Source: Tigriopus japonicus | Lineage: Eukaryota; Arthropoda; Copepoda; Harpacticoida; Harpacticidae | Length of the DNA: 64,000 nucleotides | Assembly (NCBI GenBank): GCA_010645155.1 | Contig: CM021322.1 | Span: 8,434,782-8,498,781, forward strand | Reading direction: 5' to 3' | In this document: positions 24,001 to 39,000 of the stretch, piece by piece | Numbering within the stretch: position 1 is the stretch's first letter | Layout of the letters: the number at the start of each line of letters is the position of its first letter | Made by a program: the position numbers and the translations under genes | The notes under the pieces: generated by a model | What the model was told of the DNA's origin: nothing | The model's database searches: none | Seen by the model: only the letters and a program-made list of their open reading frames with translations

Positions 24001-27000
24001 CTATTAGACTAGCTAGTATGGTCCTATATGTACTATGTGTGTGTACACGTAATTAAAAATGGATGATCATCCTGGCCTTGATCAGATGGCGATGAGATCA
24101 GTCTCTGGATTTCGATTGAAATTCATCACGCCGTGTCTTCTTTCTTTGTTCAGACCTCGGTATTTCATGCATCGTGATAGTCGTTGAAGATTATTAAGAG
24201 TAAAAAATAAACCAACTATATCTCCTCCTATCTATCTACTTCCAGCTGTCCCTATTTTCGAAACGAGATTGGAGGCGAAGTAGAGCGAAAAATCGCGCTC
24301 ACCCGTCAAAACTCGTCCGGAAACACGAGTGCCACGAACAGTCCCACCCTGACCATTGGTACCACCCAAAATGGCTCACCCATCTCAGGGTCTTCCTCGG
24401 CCTCGTCCAGCCCATCGCTCTCCACGGCCCCCACTTCGTCAGACACGCCCACCTTGGACGCTCACACGCCTCCTTTGGCACGGGGTTTCTCGTTGCTGGA
24501 CTCTCCGGAAACGTATTGGAAAAACGGATTCTGTCCTTATCGCCGAACTTCAAGTAACGTTATTGAACGCATCGACCATGGAGCCACCTTCTTTAAAACC
24601 TTTTTCTACGGCAAAGGTAAGACAAAGCCTAGTAAATGTAGCCAGTTTTTTGAATGGGTAAAGATTTTTACTTTCCGATCAGATGCCACGATCGACCTTG
24701 ATAGGGCAAAAGTCAAGTTCTCCTTTGTGGTATGTCTTCTAGTAGAGATGAAATGTGTTCTCTCGGAGGATTTCTTTCGTTTCGTTTCAAGTGCAATCGA
24801 ACCGAGAATCAATGAGGCGTGAGGTCACGATGTTCCAAAGCCTCTTTAGTCGTTTCGTATATGGAGCATTAAATCTCTCGAGAACCTCATTCAAGTTTCG
24901 TGAGGGAACTGATTAGAGCGTCTCTTGTCGTCGTAAAACAAAGTGCAATTCTGACTTCCAACGGGACTGGTATTTCTTTTCGCCTGGATGTGGAAGCTAT
25001 CCAGGCCGTTCGGGATTCCTTCATTAACGGAAACACAGACCACCTTCACTTCCACACCCAAGTTGGCCTAATTTGACGAAAGCCAGAGCGTGAATCATCG
25101 ACAATGTGGTTCATGCTTGAAAGGCGAGAGACTAGCAAGATTGGAAGAATGACATTGGCTTGGTCATTATCATCATCATCATCATCCTCAATGGCTCAAT
25201 GACAAATCAAAGACATTGATTTTCTTGCCCATTTGGCAAACAGCCAACTCATTTGCATGGACAGGGGAAGGTTTCTTCCATTTTACCCCCACACTCGCAC
25301 ATGGTTTCTGAAAGACTCCTGATGCAGTGACTCGAAAAAAATCTACCTTCGAGCAATCCATTGATCTTTGAAAGGAGATACAAATGCAGGAATTCGGAAG
25401 CAATTCACCGTAGTTTGAAGGGAAACCCTCCAACTGCGAAGAGGTAATCTCAGGAGATTAAAACTAATATCGGAATAATTTCATCCCGTGATAGCAATCA
25501 CAAAGGCTTGAACAGGGTGTACTTAGACAAATATTTCGTAACTCATGCTGAATCCTTGGAACAATATGTTATGTCGTCTGAACTTCTCCGAGCAGGTCAT
25601 GAATAGTATTGTTGTTGGATCGGCTGATTCACTTAAGAACATGTCAAATTATGAGTCAATCTTCAAAAACTCATCTCTTTCAAGGTGAATCACTGCTCTA
25701 TGATTTAGGAGACTTTAGAATTCGTCATCTTTAAATTCTCTTGGGCAAAAATGCTCCACGTACAATTGATTGCATTTGCTCATTTCCCTGCCCATAAAAC
25801 ATGAAATACTAACATTTTTTTATGCAAATGCAGGACTAAAGAGAAAACGAAATTGTCAACGATCTGTCGGAACAAAATGTTTGCGTGTCAATTGCCTTTG
25901 CACTTTTAGTGCCCTTAAAACATAGTACAAATCGATAGGCAATCAATCCGCTCGGCCAGAACAGCTGTTCGTTCCATTGGTGTGTTCGACCATCTGCAAA
26001 TGAATGCGGCTACTCCCATTAGTATCCTGAACTTGGAGCCTGAATTTGAGCCTTGAAATATGAGAAGACACATTCAGGATTCACGACTTGTCGAGATCAA
26101 CAAGAAATGCCGGCCCCATTGTCTTTTTCATCCCCTTTGGTTGTCGGACCCTGGCAGGCATCCCAAGAATGGATGGCAAAACAGGCCTCGAACGAACGAA
26201 TGAACGAACTCCGATCGTGGTCGTTTCCCAAATATGACGACCAAGTATTTCTTTGCCAGATCACGAGAGCCATCGTGTCCAAGTTTGCGAGCTAGGCCGC
26301 CTTTTCCTCGTCCGGTTCTTATGATTATCCTCGTCCTCATTGGTGTTCTTGAATTCACAAATGGTCGGGTGACAGATGCATCGAACATTCCCAAACGATT
26401 TGTTTACAACTTCCATCAAGGATGATGGTGATGCCATTGTACTACCATTGAGGATGGGGATAAGGATGCTGCTGCTGCTGCTGATGATGATGATGATGAC
26501 GATGGCCTAATGTGGGAGACGCGAGAATCCTTCAAGAACGCCATTTTTGGGTGAATGTCAAGGTATAGTGGGTGGAAAATGGAAGAAACCCAAAACCTCC
26601 TTCGGCAATCTGGACAAGCCCTAATTTGCATTCCAATGACTGAAAACAAAAACCGGATCTGTTGATCATTGTAGTCCGAACAGGAATGGTATCTGTAATA
26701 ACACTATTCTTAAATCCTTAAAATAGTTTATTCATAAAATTTGAAGACGATCTTTGTTCTCAATACTCTTGTCAGGAGCTCCCCCCAGCTTCCAGAATCA
26801 ACTCTTCAGCTATCGCATCAAAACCCCTCTGATGGTATATTCATGACATCACATCAGTATCATATCGTGTGTTACAAAATAATCGGTACCGATAGCAAAA
26901 CAGTAGGGAAAGGACGATTTTTGCCTTATCAACTATTGGGTGCAACCTATCTTTTTGTTTTCTATAATACGCTTATTTAACATTTAGGTCTGGGCTCTAT

Positions 27001-30000
27001 TGGGGATATGAGTTCTTGTCCCAGAAACTCAAGTTGCCGTAGAGCTACTCTTGGGCAGCTTTGGAGGCATGAGCTGATGCTCAATCTTGCCGGAAGAATT
27101 CTTGACGTTCTTGCCGGATGTAGGGGGCGTTTCCTACAGCTTCCTTGACAATTGACTGTGCATGGTCCTTCAGGATCTCAACGTAGTCCCGCCCTTTGGG
27201 AACTGCACTGGGTCCATGTGACTGCCATTTGAACCCGCTACTCAACATATCATGGCGCTAAGGGCGTGGCTGAGGTCCTCTCCTAGCTTTACCTTTTTGT
27301 TGATTGTGATGACGATGGTCCTGGACACATTAAGGGTCCTGAAGATGAAGCTGTTGTTGTGTCCGCATGGATGAACAATGCAATCTCTGGGCTCTTCTTC
27401 TTTTGTGACATAATCATTGGTTCTAGACTTGAATTTTCCCCACTCTAAGGTTGCTATCTCTCTCTTTTTTTACATTTTTGTTTAGAAAAAATGATAACAA
27501 TTTGGCGATGAAGCCTTTTCAGTTGCAGAAATGCCACGGTACAGGTAATTTTGCGACACAAGATATTCGGGCAGAAATAAGATTTTCCGAAAAACTGAAG
27601 AAGCTCTTTTCAAAATGGGCGTGGTTCTGTTTTGAATGATTGGTCATATTGATCGGCCTAACAGAATTTGACGAGGGCAATGCAACCTTGCATTTTGCAT
27701 TTGTAACATGTTTAAAATCGTTCATGGTGTGCTAAGATTCAAATTATTTCCGCGATCGGAACTTGTAATTGTTGACGGTGTTTTTCTTGAATGCGGTTCC
27801 GCAATTTACCAATATATGTAAACGTGCCTCATTGATATTCCCATAATTGACTTGCCAGCGTGTAATTGTATTGTTCTTATTTGTTTCATTGCCAATCCCT
27901 TGCTTTAAATATCGAGGTGGAACCCTCTATTTCATCTTTTCTTCGGCAAGAATCTTAAAATTAGGGCTATTAACTGATCCCATCAGTAGATTACTCCCTG
28001 ATCTTAATGTTCCAAAATGACATGACCCGGAAAAAGAAACTTGGCCAAAAAAGAAACTCGAGGGCCTGAAGCTGAATGGGTCACCCTCTCCAAAACTTGC
28101 CAAGTCCCTTTCCATCCGGCCATCCATGGACACCCCAAACCGATCTTTTCCTCAATGCGTTCCTGATTTTCCAAGGGCGCCATTGAACGCACACCTCTAT
28201 GCTAATTCAAAGCCACCTACCTACCTTCTCAACTTCCTTCCTTTCTTGCCTTTGACTGCTCGTCGAGGTGTAAAATACCTTAAGTAAAAAGGGGCGTACT
28301 TTGCAATTGAATTTAAGGACTACTTCAAGGTCATTTTTGCCGTCGCTATTCGCTTACTCACTCACTCACTCACTCATTCATTCATGTGTTCTCTCTCTCT
28401 CTCTCTTTCATTCATTATTCGCCGCCCACGAACAAACCGAAGGAAATAAAGCATGTTGTTGCTAGTAATATTGATTGGGGAGGCGATAATCAGATTTTGG
28501 CTCTGAACGGCTCATACTGCAGAGATAAGGACCCAAACTCCTTTGATCTTTATCGCCTCTCCAAAGGCCTAATTACGAGTAAGGCACTTTCGAACACACC
28601 CACCCACTTAAAAAATGAAGGGAGGTTGAGAATAGAAACCCTCTCTCCCAGAAAGCCATTTCGAAATGGGTTCTGGTGAATTCATGAGCCATCTAGGCCA
28701 TCATTCCTCAAGAGGGAATAAAAACAAATAATCCATGATGCCTTCTTAATTACTCGAGTCGAGCTCAATCGATGGTTTTAAGGCATTTCGTTCATTTCCC
28801 AGCAAGATTGATGATTGTTCATCATGTCGAGCGACCTTGGACTTTTTATTATTATTCGATCCAGTTGGTGGGGATTGTTTGATCGTTTTCAAAACATGCA
28901 CTTGCAATCCAAGCTTGTTCTTGAATGAATGAATGAGTGAGTGAATAAACGAGGAAATAGCTTTTGTATGGAATAACCCATAATCTTGAGTCCATATTGA
29001 CATTTTCCTTGGGGGAAGTGGGAATCGCGACCACATAAACAATCTTTGATCGAGTGAGCGAACGAACGAACGAACAAACTCCAAGGCTGTTCGTTCCAAA
29101 ATTTAGCTTTTGCGGAAGCCTAAAAGCGCTCCCACATCATCCATCAACACTTTGCCACATTATTTCGAGCTTTAGATGATTGTCGTCGTGATGTCTTCCT
29201 TGTCGTCCTCCTACAATCTCCTAAAATACTCGACTTCATTGATTGCATCTGGTTTTTGCCTCTTCATATGCTTACGGGACTGCCATCAAAAAGAGCCGAT
29301 TTGGTCGTTTCATTCCATGACTTTCTCTCCTCTTTGCAGAGCATCAAAACTGGTTCGGAGTGGATGAGCAACTCGGTCCAGTGGCCATTTCCATTCGGCG
29401 AGAAAAAGTCAATCTCTCGGGGATGGCCAACAATGGACACGCCTTCCTGGCCAGCACGCCCTCTTTCTCGTCCATGGACAACCTGATCGCCGAGCAGCAT
29501 ATGTATCGGATCATGATTCGGACGAGTGAGCTTTTACCACTGCGTGGTTGTGTCCTCGAGGATAGCATTCCCGCTCTCAAATCCGAAAAAATCAAGACCT
29601 TGCCCACGAAGGAGGTCTTGGAATTCGTCTGCCCAGAAATACAATTGTCTAGGTAAGAGCCACAGATTGCAGGAGACTCGCCGATGCTAATGAAATGATG
29701 AATATACAGGGAGGCCCATGAAAAAAATATTACAAGCTTTTTTGATTGCCTCTCTTCCACTTTAATGCTTCAATGCTTTTTCATCTATCTTGCGCCCGCT
29801 CATAAAATGTCACAAGTAGACTTGTCTCAGAGTGGTATAGAGAATATAGTAAACATGATTTGAGAAGGTAATAATGAGAATTTGTCCAAAATGAAAGTTG
29901 CTCCATGTCAGATTAGCGATTATTGGAGATGAAGACACATACCTCTCCATTGCAAAAGAAAATTAAGAATCGGAATACTTGTGGATAATCCAAAAAAGAA

Positions 30001-33000
30001 CAAAATCTCAATGACCCTAAACGGGAAACTTACAATTCCGCACCAGCGTTTTCACTATGTAATTCAGTCCTTATTAAAGTGTTCACGTATGATGGATGAC
30101 TCATGCAATATCCAAGTACATTATTAACTATGGGACAGATAGCAAGCCAGTTCATGATTGAATTAGAGGTGAAATCCTGGGAACCCCTACCATTGAATGA
30201 GGAGGACCTGGACGTTTTTCTTTCAACGCCCGAGGCCAGCTCGGCTTGGTCCAATGTCCTGTCTCATAATTTTCCCTCCATTAGTCAACCAACGTTGAGC
30301 GTGTCAATCCACTTTATTGACCTGATTTGTGAACAATGGTGCCAGATGGCCGTGGGACAGAAAATGGAAGCAAGTTCTTGCGGATTTCATGGCCAAAAAC
30401 GAGAAGGAGGCTACCGACCGCTCATGTCTTGCCCGGCAGAACATATATATCTACTGTATATTACTGAACAAAGTGTACCAAGTGTGTGTGTTTGTGCCTG
30501 GAGCAAGGCCGTCCATGAACCAACCAAGGTGAGCTTGGTTCTCACGCTTTGGGCAAGAACTGAACGAACTGCCATATTGAACCAAGAAAAAAAGGTGTCA
30601 AGAACAGAACGAAAAACCGGAAGAAACTTGCGACACCGTGTGTTATTTTTAAATCCAGAGCTAGCTTATCCACCGGTTGAATCCGGTTAAAAGTTCTGGC
30701 ATTAACATTGACAGGGGATGCCAAAATCGTTACTCGGGCGAGTAAGTTCGCTATTTTGCAGCTTCTCACCAACCAATTCCAAGTAGTCATCCAATTTACA
30801 ATAAATCAAAATCATTTCCCGTTCAGTTGCTGTAGAACTAGTAGAAGTAGTATTCGAAGAGTGCACTGAAGTAGCATGCTGTGAGTTCCAAATTGGTTTA
30901 TGACTGAACATGTGGTCGCTCGTTCCTCTTCTTCCAGAGGATTTGTGAAAGAATGCGTAATGCCTAAAGTAATGTGAAGATCCTCATCCTCCTCCTCCTT
31001 CACGATTTACAATTTACAGTTCACACTCCACGGATTCTTTTTGTGAAGTCCTCGACCACAAAAACCGGATTTCAAATGGATGTGTTTTTGCATGCACAAT
31101 TTGAACCGTTGGCAACAAGTGACCACAACATCTAATGAGTTGTGAGTCAAAGAAAGACCACGCCCAATTGAACGACATCCCTAATGAATTCATGAGGGTC
31201 CACACAACGCTTGAAAATGCTCGTGGGAAATCTGGTTCAGATTGAAAAATGTAGAACAGAACATCATCGTTGTCGTCATAGATAAAAGAATGCATAAAAC
31301 ATTCATCCATTCTTGCTTATTTGCGACTGATTGGATCGTTGTTAGCTGAACATTCCTTGTTCTAAAAGCAAGCTCCTCAATTCTTGGACAATTTGTTGAG
31401 GTAATTGTTCGATTTTGAACTCTGATCCCACCGTCTTCGTTTTCTTGGCCATAATATTGGCTCTTTATTGACAAATCGAGAGAGGAATGGAATGGAATTC
31501 GCAAAATTTGGCAGAAAATTGGCCAATCAAATCCCCTGGAAGTCAAGGCTACAAATGTCACGGCCAAAAGGATTTGCCATCTCAAAGTTGGTTCCTTGGA
31601 ATATGAACGTTGTTTTGGCGTGATTTAAGCCTCATGTATGTAAAATGTGCCCAATTAAGTGGCAGAATGTTTCTCCGTTTGCTCTTGGCTGGCAGAAAAA
31701 ATAGGAAAAACCGGGCATTGCTTTTTGAAAACCAACATCAGAAGCAAAAGCAATCAGTTTAGATATTTTATGGAATTGTTGCGTGGTTTTGTTTGTGAGT
31801 GAAAAAGGCAATGCGTTTTCTTTTAGTCTTAGTCTTAGACGTTTCGAAGTGTAAGATCAGTTGTTGCTCACGCATTCAACAAGCTATTTGCATCTCTCTA
31901 GCTTTTCTGCTCGACGGCAAAACAACCTTTCGCTCTCGGCTCTAGACTTATCAGGTTGCTTGACAGGACCCCATGGAGATCAAAATCTTGCATTTTCCTT
32001 CGATTCGCAGCTTCGATTCCTCGTTCCCTTCTGGTGGCATGGATATTATGGTTCACGGAAATTATGCTTGATTATTGATTTGCAAGTCTTCCTGTCTTGT
32101 CATTGACAGGCGACAACCAACCATTTATACAGGGAGCGTGTCGAGAAGAGGCTTTTGGTCGTCAAGTCTGTTATCCAATCTAGAGATCCAGGTCTTTGAG
32201 TAGAAAGTGGTGTGCTGTCTGTCTGTCGATCTATCTATCTGTCTGTCTGACTGTCGCCTATGGAAATGTAGTGTGTTACGTGAATCCACGGGGATCAGAA
32301 AGTTAATCTTGAACAAATATGAAGGAAAAAGCCAGAGTGCCTTCTTCTCGGAGGTGCCCTGAATCCTTGGTGTTGGTTGACGGCTAAGTAGGGCCAGGAA
32401 ATGTAGGTTAAGAGACGATTATTTGGTTAAAATTTTCTTCATTTTGTCAAATCAAAGGAGCTAACAGCATTTTTTTATCGCCGAAGTTTTGTCAACGTTG
32501 CACCGGATCAGGTCCAAGTGATGGTAGAGGGTCATTTCCAATGTAAATTCCATACTGAAGGCGAATGGCGACACGTTAAACTGTGAAAGAAACTCTTCCA
32601 AAAAGCGGATTTTTGTATCGATATGATCAATGTGCATGTGAATTAATACTTTTTTATGATCTGGCTGACAAATTAAGATGCCAGTGAAAAATGTGAACAT
32701 GACTCTCAAAAGCTACTTTTCCCTACTTAAAAGAATGTTGCCAAGTGTGTCCATACCCATTTTAATTCATCATAGTGCTTGATGAATATTTAAGTTGCTC
32801 TCAAATTTCTTTAAGCGTTCAAACAGTCGGTCCCACGGCTTATTCATTTTGTGGGATATTCAAATTACTCATTCAAAGATTTTTTTTTAAATAACTCATT
32901 TCTCCAAATGTTCAACCTTCAACTCCGCGCTCTAACCTAGTGGTGACGTTCAAGATGATGAAAATGATGATGACGATGATCAGAGAGCTGATAACCCCCT

Positions 33001-36000
33001 AGATTCTAGAGCTATGTCCCCAGTGATAATGCTCCAGTACCCAGGGCACCCAACCAACCAACCCACCCACCCTCGTGCCAAGGTGCCAAGGCATCAATTT
33101 TCTTCTCGAGGCTATCTTGAACCATCTCGGTTTCACGCAATTGTCATTGAGCAACTGGCTTGCGCCTTTGATGATGATAATAATAATAGTCATAGTAACC
33201 ACTCCGCCGAGAATCACAGAGTATGCCGTACCAACCCAGAGTTGGAATTCCAAAACGGAAAGAGGCCTTTGACATTAGTTGAGGCAAACGATCTCATCTC
33301 TCTCTCTCTCTTTTTGAGCTGAATGGTCAGTGCCAAATATGCATTTAACACACGACAATGATCTCGAGCTTTTTACAAAGCTGATCAAGAGATTGAACGG
33401 ACACGATTCGTGAGTTCGTGATGCTCTACGTAGTTTTGGAGGTGGCCATATTCCACTCGTTACCAGAGCTTCCTTGTTGGTAAATGCCATCGAGGCATAA
33501 TCATGTTGTTGACAACAAAGTAATCTAGCTCGTCGTTCGGCCTAGTCACCAAATGAAGAGACTCAAAAGCAAATTCAAAGGTGGTCATGGACCTAATCAA
33601 AGGACGACCTGTTTGACATTTAGGCTTACATTTCGGTATCGCCTGCTATTTTGGACGCCCATCCTTTTTTCCAGTCTATTAGGACCCTCTTGACATTTTG
33701 CAAAAATGTGGTTTGACATTCCTTGTGCCGTCACAGTTTAAGTACTACCTATTGTAGCCAGACTAAATTCAACATTCAATGATTCCTCAGCTTTTTGTGT
33801 GTAAGTACAAAAAAACTGTTAAAAATGTCTCATGCAAGTATGAAACTTCTATCATAAAGTGAGTTTTTTTCTACTTTGCCAAAAAATAATATCTCTTGAA
33901 TTGGCTAAGTCAGAGACTTGATTTTATTTTTATGGGTCAATCTTTTCGGGATAGTGACACTTGTGAAATCTGAACGCCACAATGATTATATTAGCATCCT
34001 AACCTACCGTACTATTCTAACATCACTTGATGGGCTTTGCAAACAACAATCCCACAAATTAGTTCATGTGATATGAGATTTCAACTATGTGGTTGTGATC
34101 ATTCCATTGGCTAATTGACATTCATCGTCCGAATTTAGATTTGACCGTGGCAGGCATTTCGAACAAACGCTATTTGATTTTTTTTTTTGTGCTGACCAAC
34201 CACCTTAATTAATATCAAGGAGACCGATCAAAAACTGTTCCTTTTCGAAAACAGCAATCAACTTGAGCCATTCGTTTTAATGAGGTCTGAAGGCGTTTTT
34301 GCCACATTTCATCCCGCACATTCTGGGATTGTGTTCAAGAGTTATTTAAAACTACATTTTATGTCTAATTTTGATCTCTTTTGTACGTTTCAGTCTTCAT
34401 CTGGGAATTCAATCGGGTCCTTGTGAAGAGGAACTCATTCGACTCGACGAGGCTTATGTGCAAAATAAATACAAGGTAGGTACATGCAATTGGTTTGAAG
34501 GTTGAAATTTTGCTCGACCTTCAATTGCAGACTTTAAAGCTGGCTATCCGATTCTTTTATATTGGTACTAATACACTATTGAAATTCAGTTTTCTCCGAA
34601 GAATTTGTGTTTTGCCGACAATGATATCGTACTTCTGTCGGAATCTGAACAAGATAGATTTCAATGCCTTTTTATGTTTACTCAAGGCCTGTTTACGGCT
34701 GATTAATCTTCCTTGGAAATGATCCCACACTAGTGTTTATCCCTAAACGAAATGATCAACAGGCGTTTCTTTCCAATCAATATGGATGCATTTCTCTTCA
34801 ATTGGTAGAAAGGTCACGTCCTCACTAAAGACGCAATAGAGCGTCTCTAGTCCTCTCAACCAGAGCAACGGCCAGTCATGCGGTAGAAATGTTGTAATTT
34901 TGAATCGGTGGATCATTAAGAACCCTTAGTCGGCTTCATATCCAATTCAGTTGCAAATTTTTCTTTTACCGAAACTTTTTCTCCATTCTCTTTGCTGAGC
35001 TGACGGTCATTGTTCGGTGGGATTTGAACAATGCCAAAGGACGTTAGCTCTTTTTTGAATCCATGAATACCCATATGAACAGTATTGATACCGCTCCCTT
35101 GTCGGTTTTAGGTGGGTCTGATGTATTGTCGTGAAGGTCAACAAACCGAAGAAGACATGTACAACAATGAGGAGGGTGGAGCAGCTTTCAACGAGTTCCT
35201 CGAGCTCATTGGTCAGAAGGTCAGACTCAAAGGATTCAACCAATACAAAGCCGGACTGTGCAACAAAAGTAAGGCGCCACAATTCACCCTTGAAGGACGA
35301 CATTCGGTTGGAGGAGTTGAGTTTTGATTTGCGTTGTTGTTGTACTTTCAGACGATTCCACTGGCCTCTATTCGGTGTACACAGAGCATGCCGGCAACGA
35401 GCTCATGTTCCACGTCTCTACACTTTTGCCTTTCACGGCCAATAACCGCCAACAACTCCCGCGGAAACGCTACATTGGCAACGACATCGTGACGGTGGTA
35501 TTTCAAGAACCAGGAGCCCTGCCATTCATTCCCAATCTCAAATCTCAATTCCAACACGTGTTCATTGTGGTTCGAGCCCACAATCCCTGCTCAGAGCATA
35601 CTCAGTACAGGTAAGAATGTTCAAACGGCTTCTGTTAGAGAGAGGTATTCTTGGTTTATATGTGGTAGAATGAATAAGAAGTAGAGCCTCAAGGAGATAG
35701 GAAAAAATACATGTTCCATGATTGATTAATCAAGGCGTTGGCATTCATAGAAGACACGATAAGCACTCAAACAACAATAATTGATTATTTTCTTTGGGGT
35801 TTACAATGAGCCAAAAACTTGTTAGCAACAATGAACATGCTGCCTCCTTTACTTTTTATTGCACGGATCGAGTCCAATTAATAGAAGCCAATGAGACCAA
35901 CAAAGAATGCTGAATTTGGAATCATTTGTGTGCAACAAGAAAGGCGGCAAATTGATTCGTGTCAGTCAAGCTTGACTTGACTCAAACACGTCGTGTGCGA

Positions 36001-39000
36001 TTTTCAATCAGCGCACCTTCATGTGCGAGTAGAACCAGTTCATTCGGCAACGTTGGGGATTTTATAACTCATAACAATCATGAGGGAGGAAAAATTGCCA
36101 TGTAGGGAATTATGCCTGACCATGTTGCGATTTTGCAACGAACGCATGAGCGAAAGGCATTTCTTGATTAATTTGGATCAGAAATTTTCCGCAGAATTTA
36201 TTCAGCCTTTAGTGTAATTGAAGTCAATTAGGCCACTAATTTAGACTGTTCCTCTTGCATCTTTTAGCGTTGCGGTCAGCCGATCCAAGTCCGTCCCCAT
36301 TTTCGGACCACCCATTCCAAAGGGAGCTCGCTTTGCCAAGTCTAAAGGCTTTGCCGACTTTCTTCTGACCAAAATCATCAACGCTGAAAATGCCGCCCAT
36401 CGATCCGACAAATTTGTGTCAATGGCCGTCCGAACTCGTCAAGAGCTACTCAAGGACCTGGCGACCAACTTTATTACGTCCACCACCCTCGATTCGGGGT
36501 CCAAATTCAGTATGTTATCGTTCCGTTTACCCTTCCACCCATCTCTCAACATCCTCTGTTTGAACAACCACCTATATCATTCAATGTTTTTTAGGTTTGT
36601 TTGGCAAGAAAAAGGACAAATCGAGGGCGAGATTCCTTCCGGAAGCAGCTGGTCTGCGAGGGGCTCTTTCTTGGCGAGTTGTGGTAGAGGATTACGGCTC
36701 CAGCACAACGACCAAGAGCCGTAGCAATATGGTGACTTCCAATCAAAACTACAGTAGCTCAAGAGGAACCGTAGCCTTGCCCGTGGAGATAGAAGCCCTT
36801 GTGGCCATATCCCCGGATTCGATTCTTGTGATTCAAGAGAGCCACCAGCACGAAGTGCTCTTCATCACAGCCGTTAAATCAGTTTTAGGCTGGACTGTGA
36901 CACCCAACTCCATTCGCATTTACTTTCACCAGGTAATGTAGTTAAAAGTGAATGAATCACACTCTCATTTGGACCCAGACTAATTTGCGATTGGTTCTAG
37001 GGCGAGGCTTTGATCCTTCATTCTAAAGATCGTGAGACGGAGGATATGAGTGAGATTGCTCATCGATTAAAGGCCGTTACCAATGGAGCCGTCACCCAAG
37101 AGTTTACTCTACGTCGAAACCAGATGGGACAACTAGGGTTCCATGTGCAACACGATGGTCTGATTACCGAGGTTGAAAACTTTGGATACGCTTGGCAAAC
37201 TGGCCTTCGTCAAGGGAGCAGATTAGTGGAGGTATATTATCGAACTTACTTTATTCATATTTTCTTTCTAGCATGTAGCCAGTCCTCTCACATGCGTTTG
37301 TTTATTGCCCTTGCAGATCAATAAAAACCCTGTGAGTGCTTTGTCTCATGAACAGATGGTCGAGCTTCTCAAGACGTCAATGACAGTGACTGTGACCGTG
37401 ATCCCACCTCATCCAGATGCTTCACCACGTCGAGGGTGTCATCTGAAGAACTGCAGTTTCGCCTTTGGAGCACCCTCATCCAGCGGGGATTTCGATGGCG
37501 ACTATGAGAATGTCGTTCAAGAGCAACAACAACAACAACACCTGACTCAACAACATTCTTCTCAGTTTGGACCCAGTGGACAGCAGCCAGTGTCCAATGG
37601 GAAAACTGTCTATGATGGAATGAGTGGGGGTGGGGGCCGGTCCATGAGTCCACCCAGGTCAAGCAATTCGTCTGGGTATGGCACAGGATCGAGCCGCAAA
37701 TCCCTGAGCGAACAGCAACAGCCAAGATTATTGTCCCACCAACCACATCAGCCTCAGATCCTGGAACAAGCCGCAAGTGCCGAGGGAGAGCGTTGGTATG
37801 AGGTAGGAAGTGAGGCCCCTTCTGGACCCAGTCTGGAAAACTCCTCACCCCCTCCATTGCCTACCCGAATTGGCAGCAAAGGCTCTGCTTTTCAAAAAGT
37901 GACATCTTCCTCTGGAGGATCATCCAATAACAGTAACATCAACCCGGGGAGCGGCATTAACGCAAATTCCTCTCCCTCCATTTACCAGAGACCCCCTCCT
38001 CCGCGAGTGACACGGCCCGCTCAAATTGTTCCTAATGGAGGAGTGGTGTTCTCGAATTATGCCGCTCCGACAAATTTCGTCAGCAACCACGCGCCCAACT
38101 ATCAAAACCATCAGCCTAGTACAACGGTTAAGATTGTGGGGAACACTACTCATGGTTTGCGAAACCCGTACAATAGCCACTACTCAGCCCCCGCCAATAG
38201 AGTGAACAACGCCCCCAACACTCAAAGTCACCACAGCGCCACCTCCTCGTCAAACATCAACAACGCCACCTTATCAAGCGGGACAAATGTTGGCAATAGT
38301 TCTAGTAACAATAACGCAGGCCAGATCCAGAGACCGATTCCAACTCATCCTGGAGAGGACCCACAACATAATGGCTTACAAAGCAACTACGAGTACCTTC
38401 AACACGAACGTTTGGCGGCCTTGAAGTCGTCCAGTTTGCCGCCAGAAATGGTGGTAAATAGAGCCAACAATAATGCCCCGACCAAACAAAGCGGAGGGAA
38501 TGGAGGCCTAAGCACCTATGTGGTCGATGGAGGCCATACTACGGATTCGAGTTCCAATTCGGAGCGGTTCCACACGCACAGAAGTGAGGACGAGTTATCC
38601 GGCAGTAGCAGTAGTGTGTCTCCTCAACAACAACGTCGACGTCGAACCAATCCTCACAATGCCACCAGTTCAGCGATGGGTTCTTCAGGGGCCACTCATT
38701 CTAGAGGGGGAGGGAACACCCCATCGAGTAATGGATCTAGAAACCAGAGTCCGAGAACTATCACCAGATCTGCCACTTCGGCTGCAGATGAGCCTGTTGG
38801 TTCGGGGATTGGCGTCAAAAAGCGATCAGTGTCACGAAATCCGAATCACCGAAATTCTGCCAATCTAGGTTCTTCCAGCACTTTTCAAGAAGATCTGATG
38901 AAACTCATCAACCCTGAATACAATCAGGACATGGACTCCGCCAGTCAGAAATCCAAGGTATGAATGACCAAGCACTTGATACTCCCATTTTGATGGCGAG

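Larger units (their letters stand above)
24617..29339 (+). other. SIPA1L intron 2 (4.7 kb)
   Basis: Contains a decayed mariner transposase at about 26985-27412 (minus) and simple repeats at 28355-28407. Nothing else is recognised. Confidence 0.5.

Noticed and set aside
30103..30690. 195-codon plus-strand frame in SIPA1L intron 3
   Set aside because: No domain, composition drifts along its length, and it fits neither neighbouring exon phase nor any SIPA1L homology.
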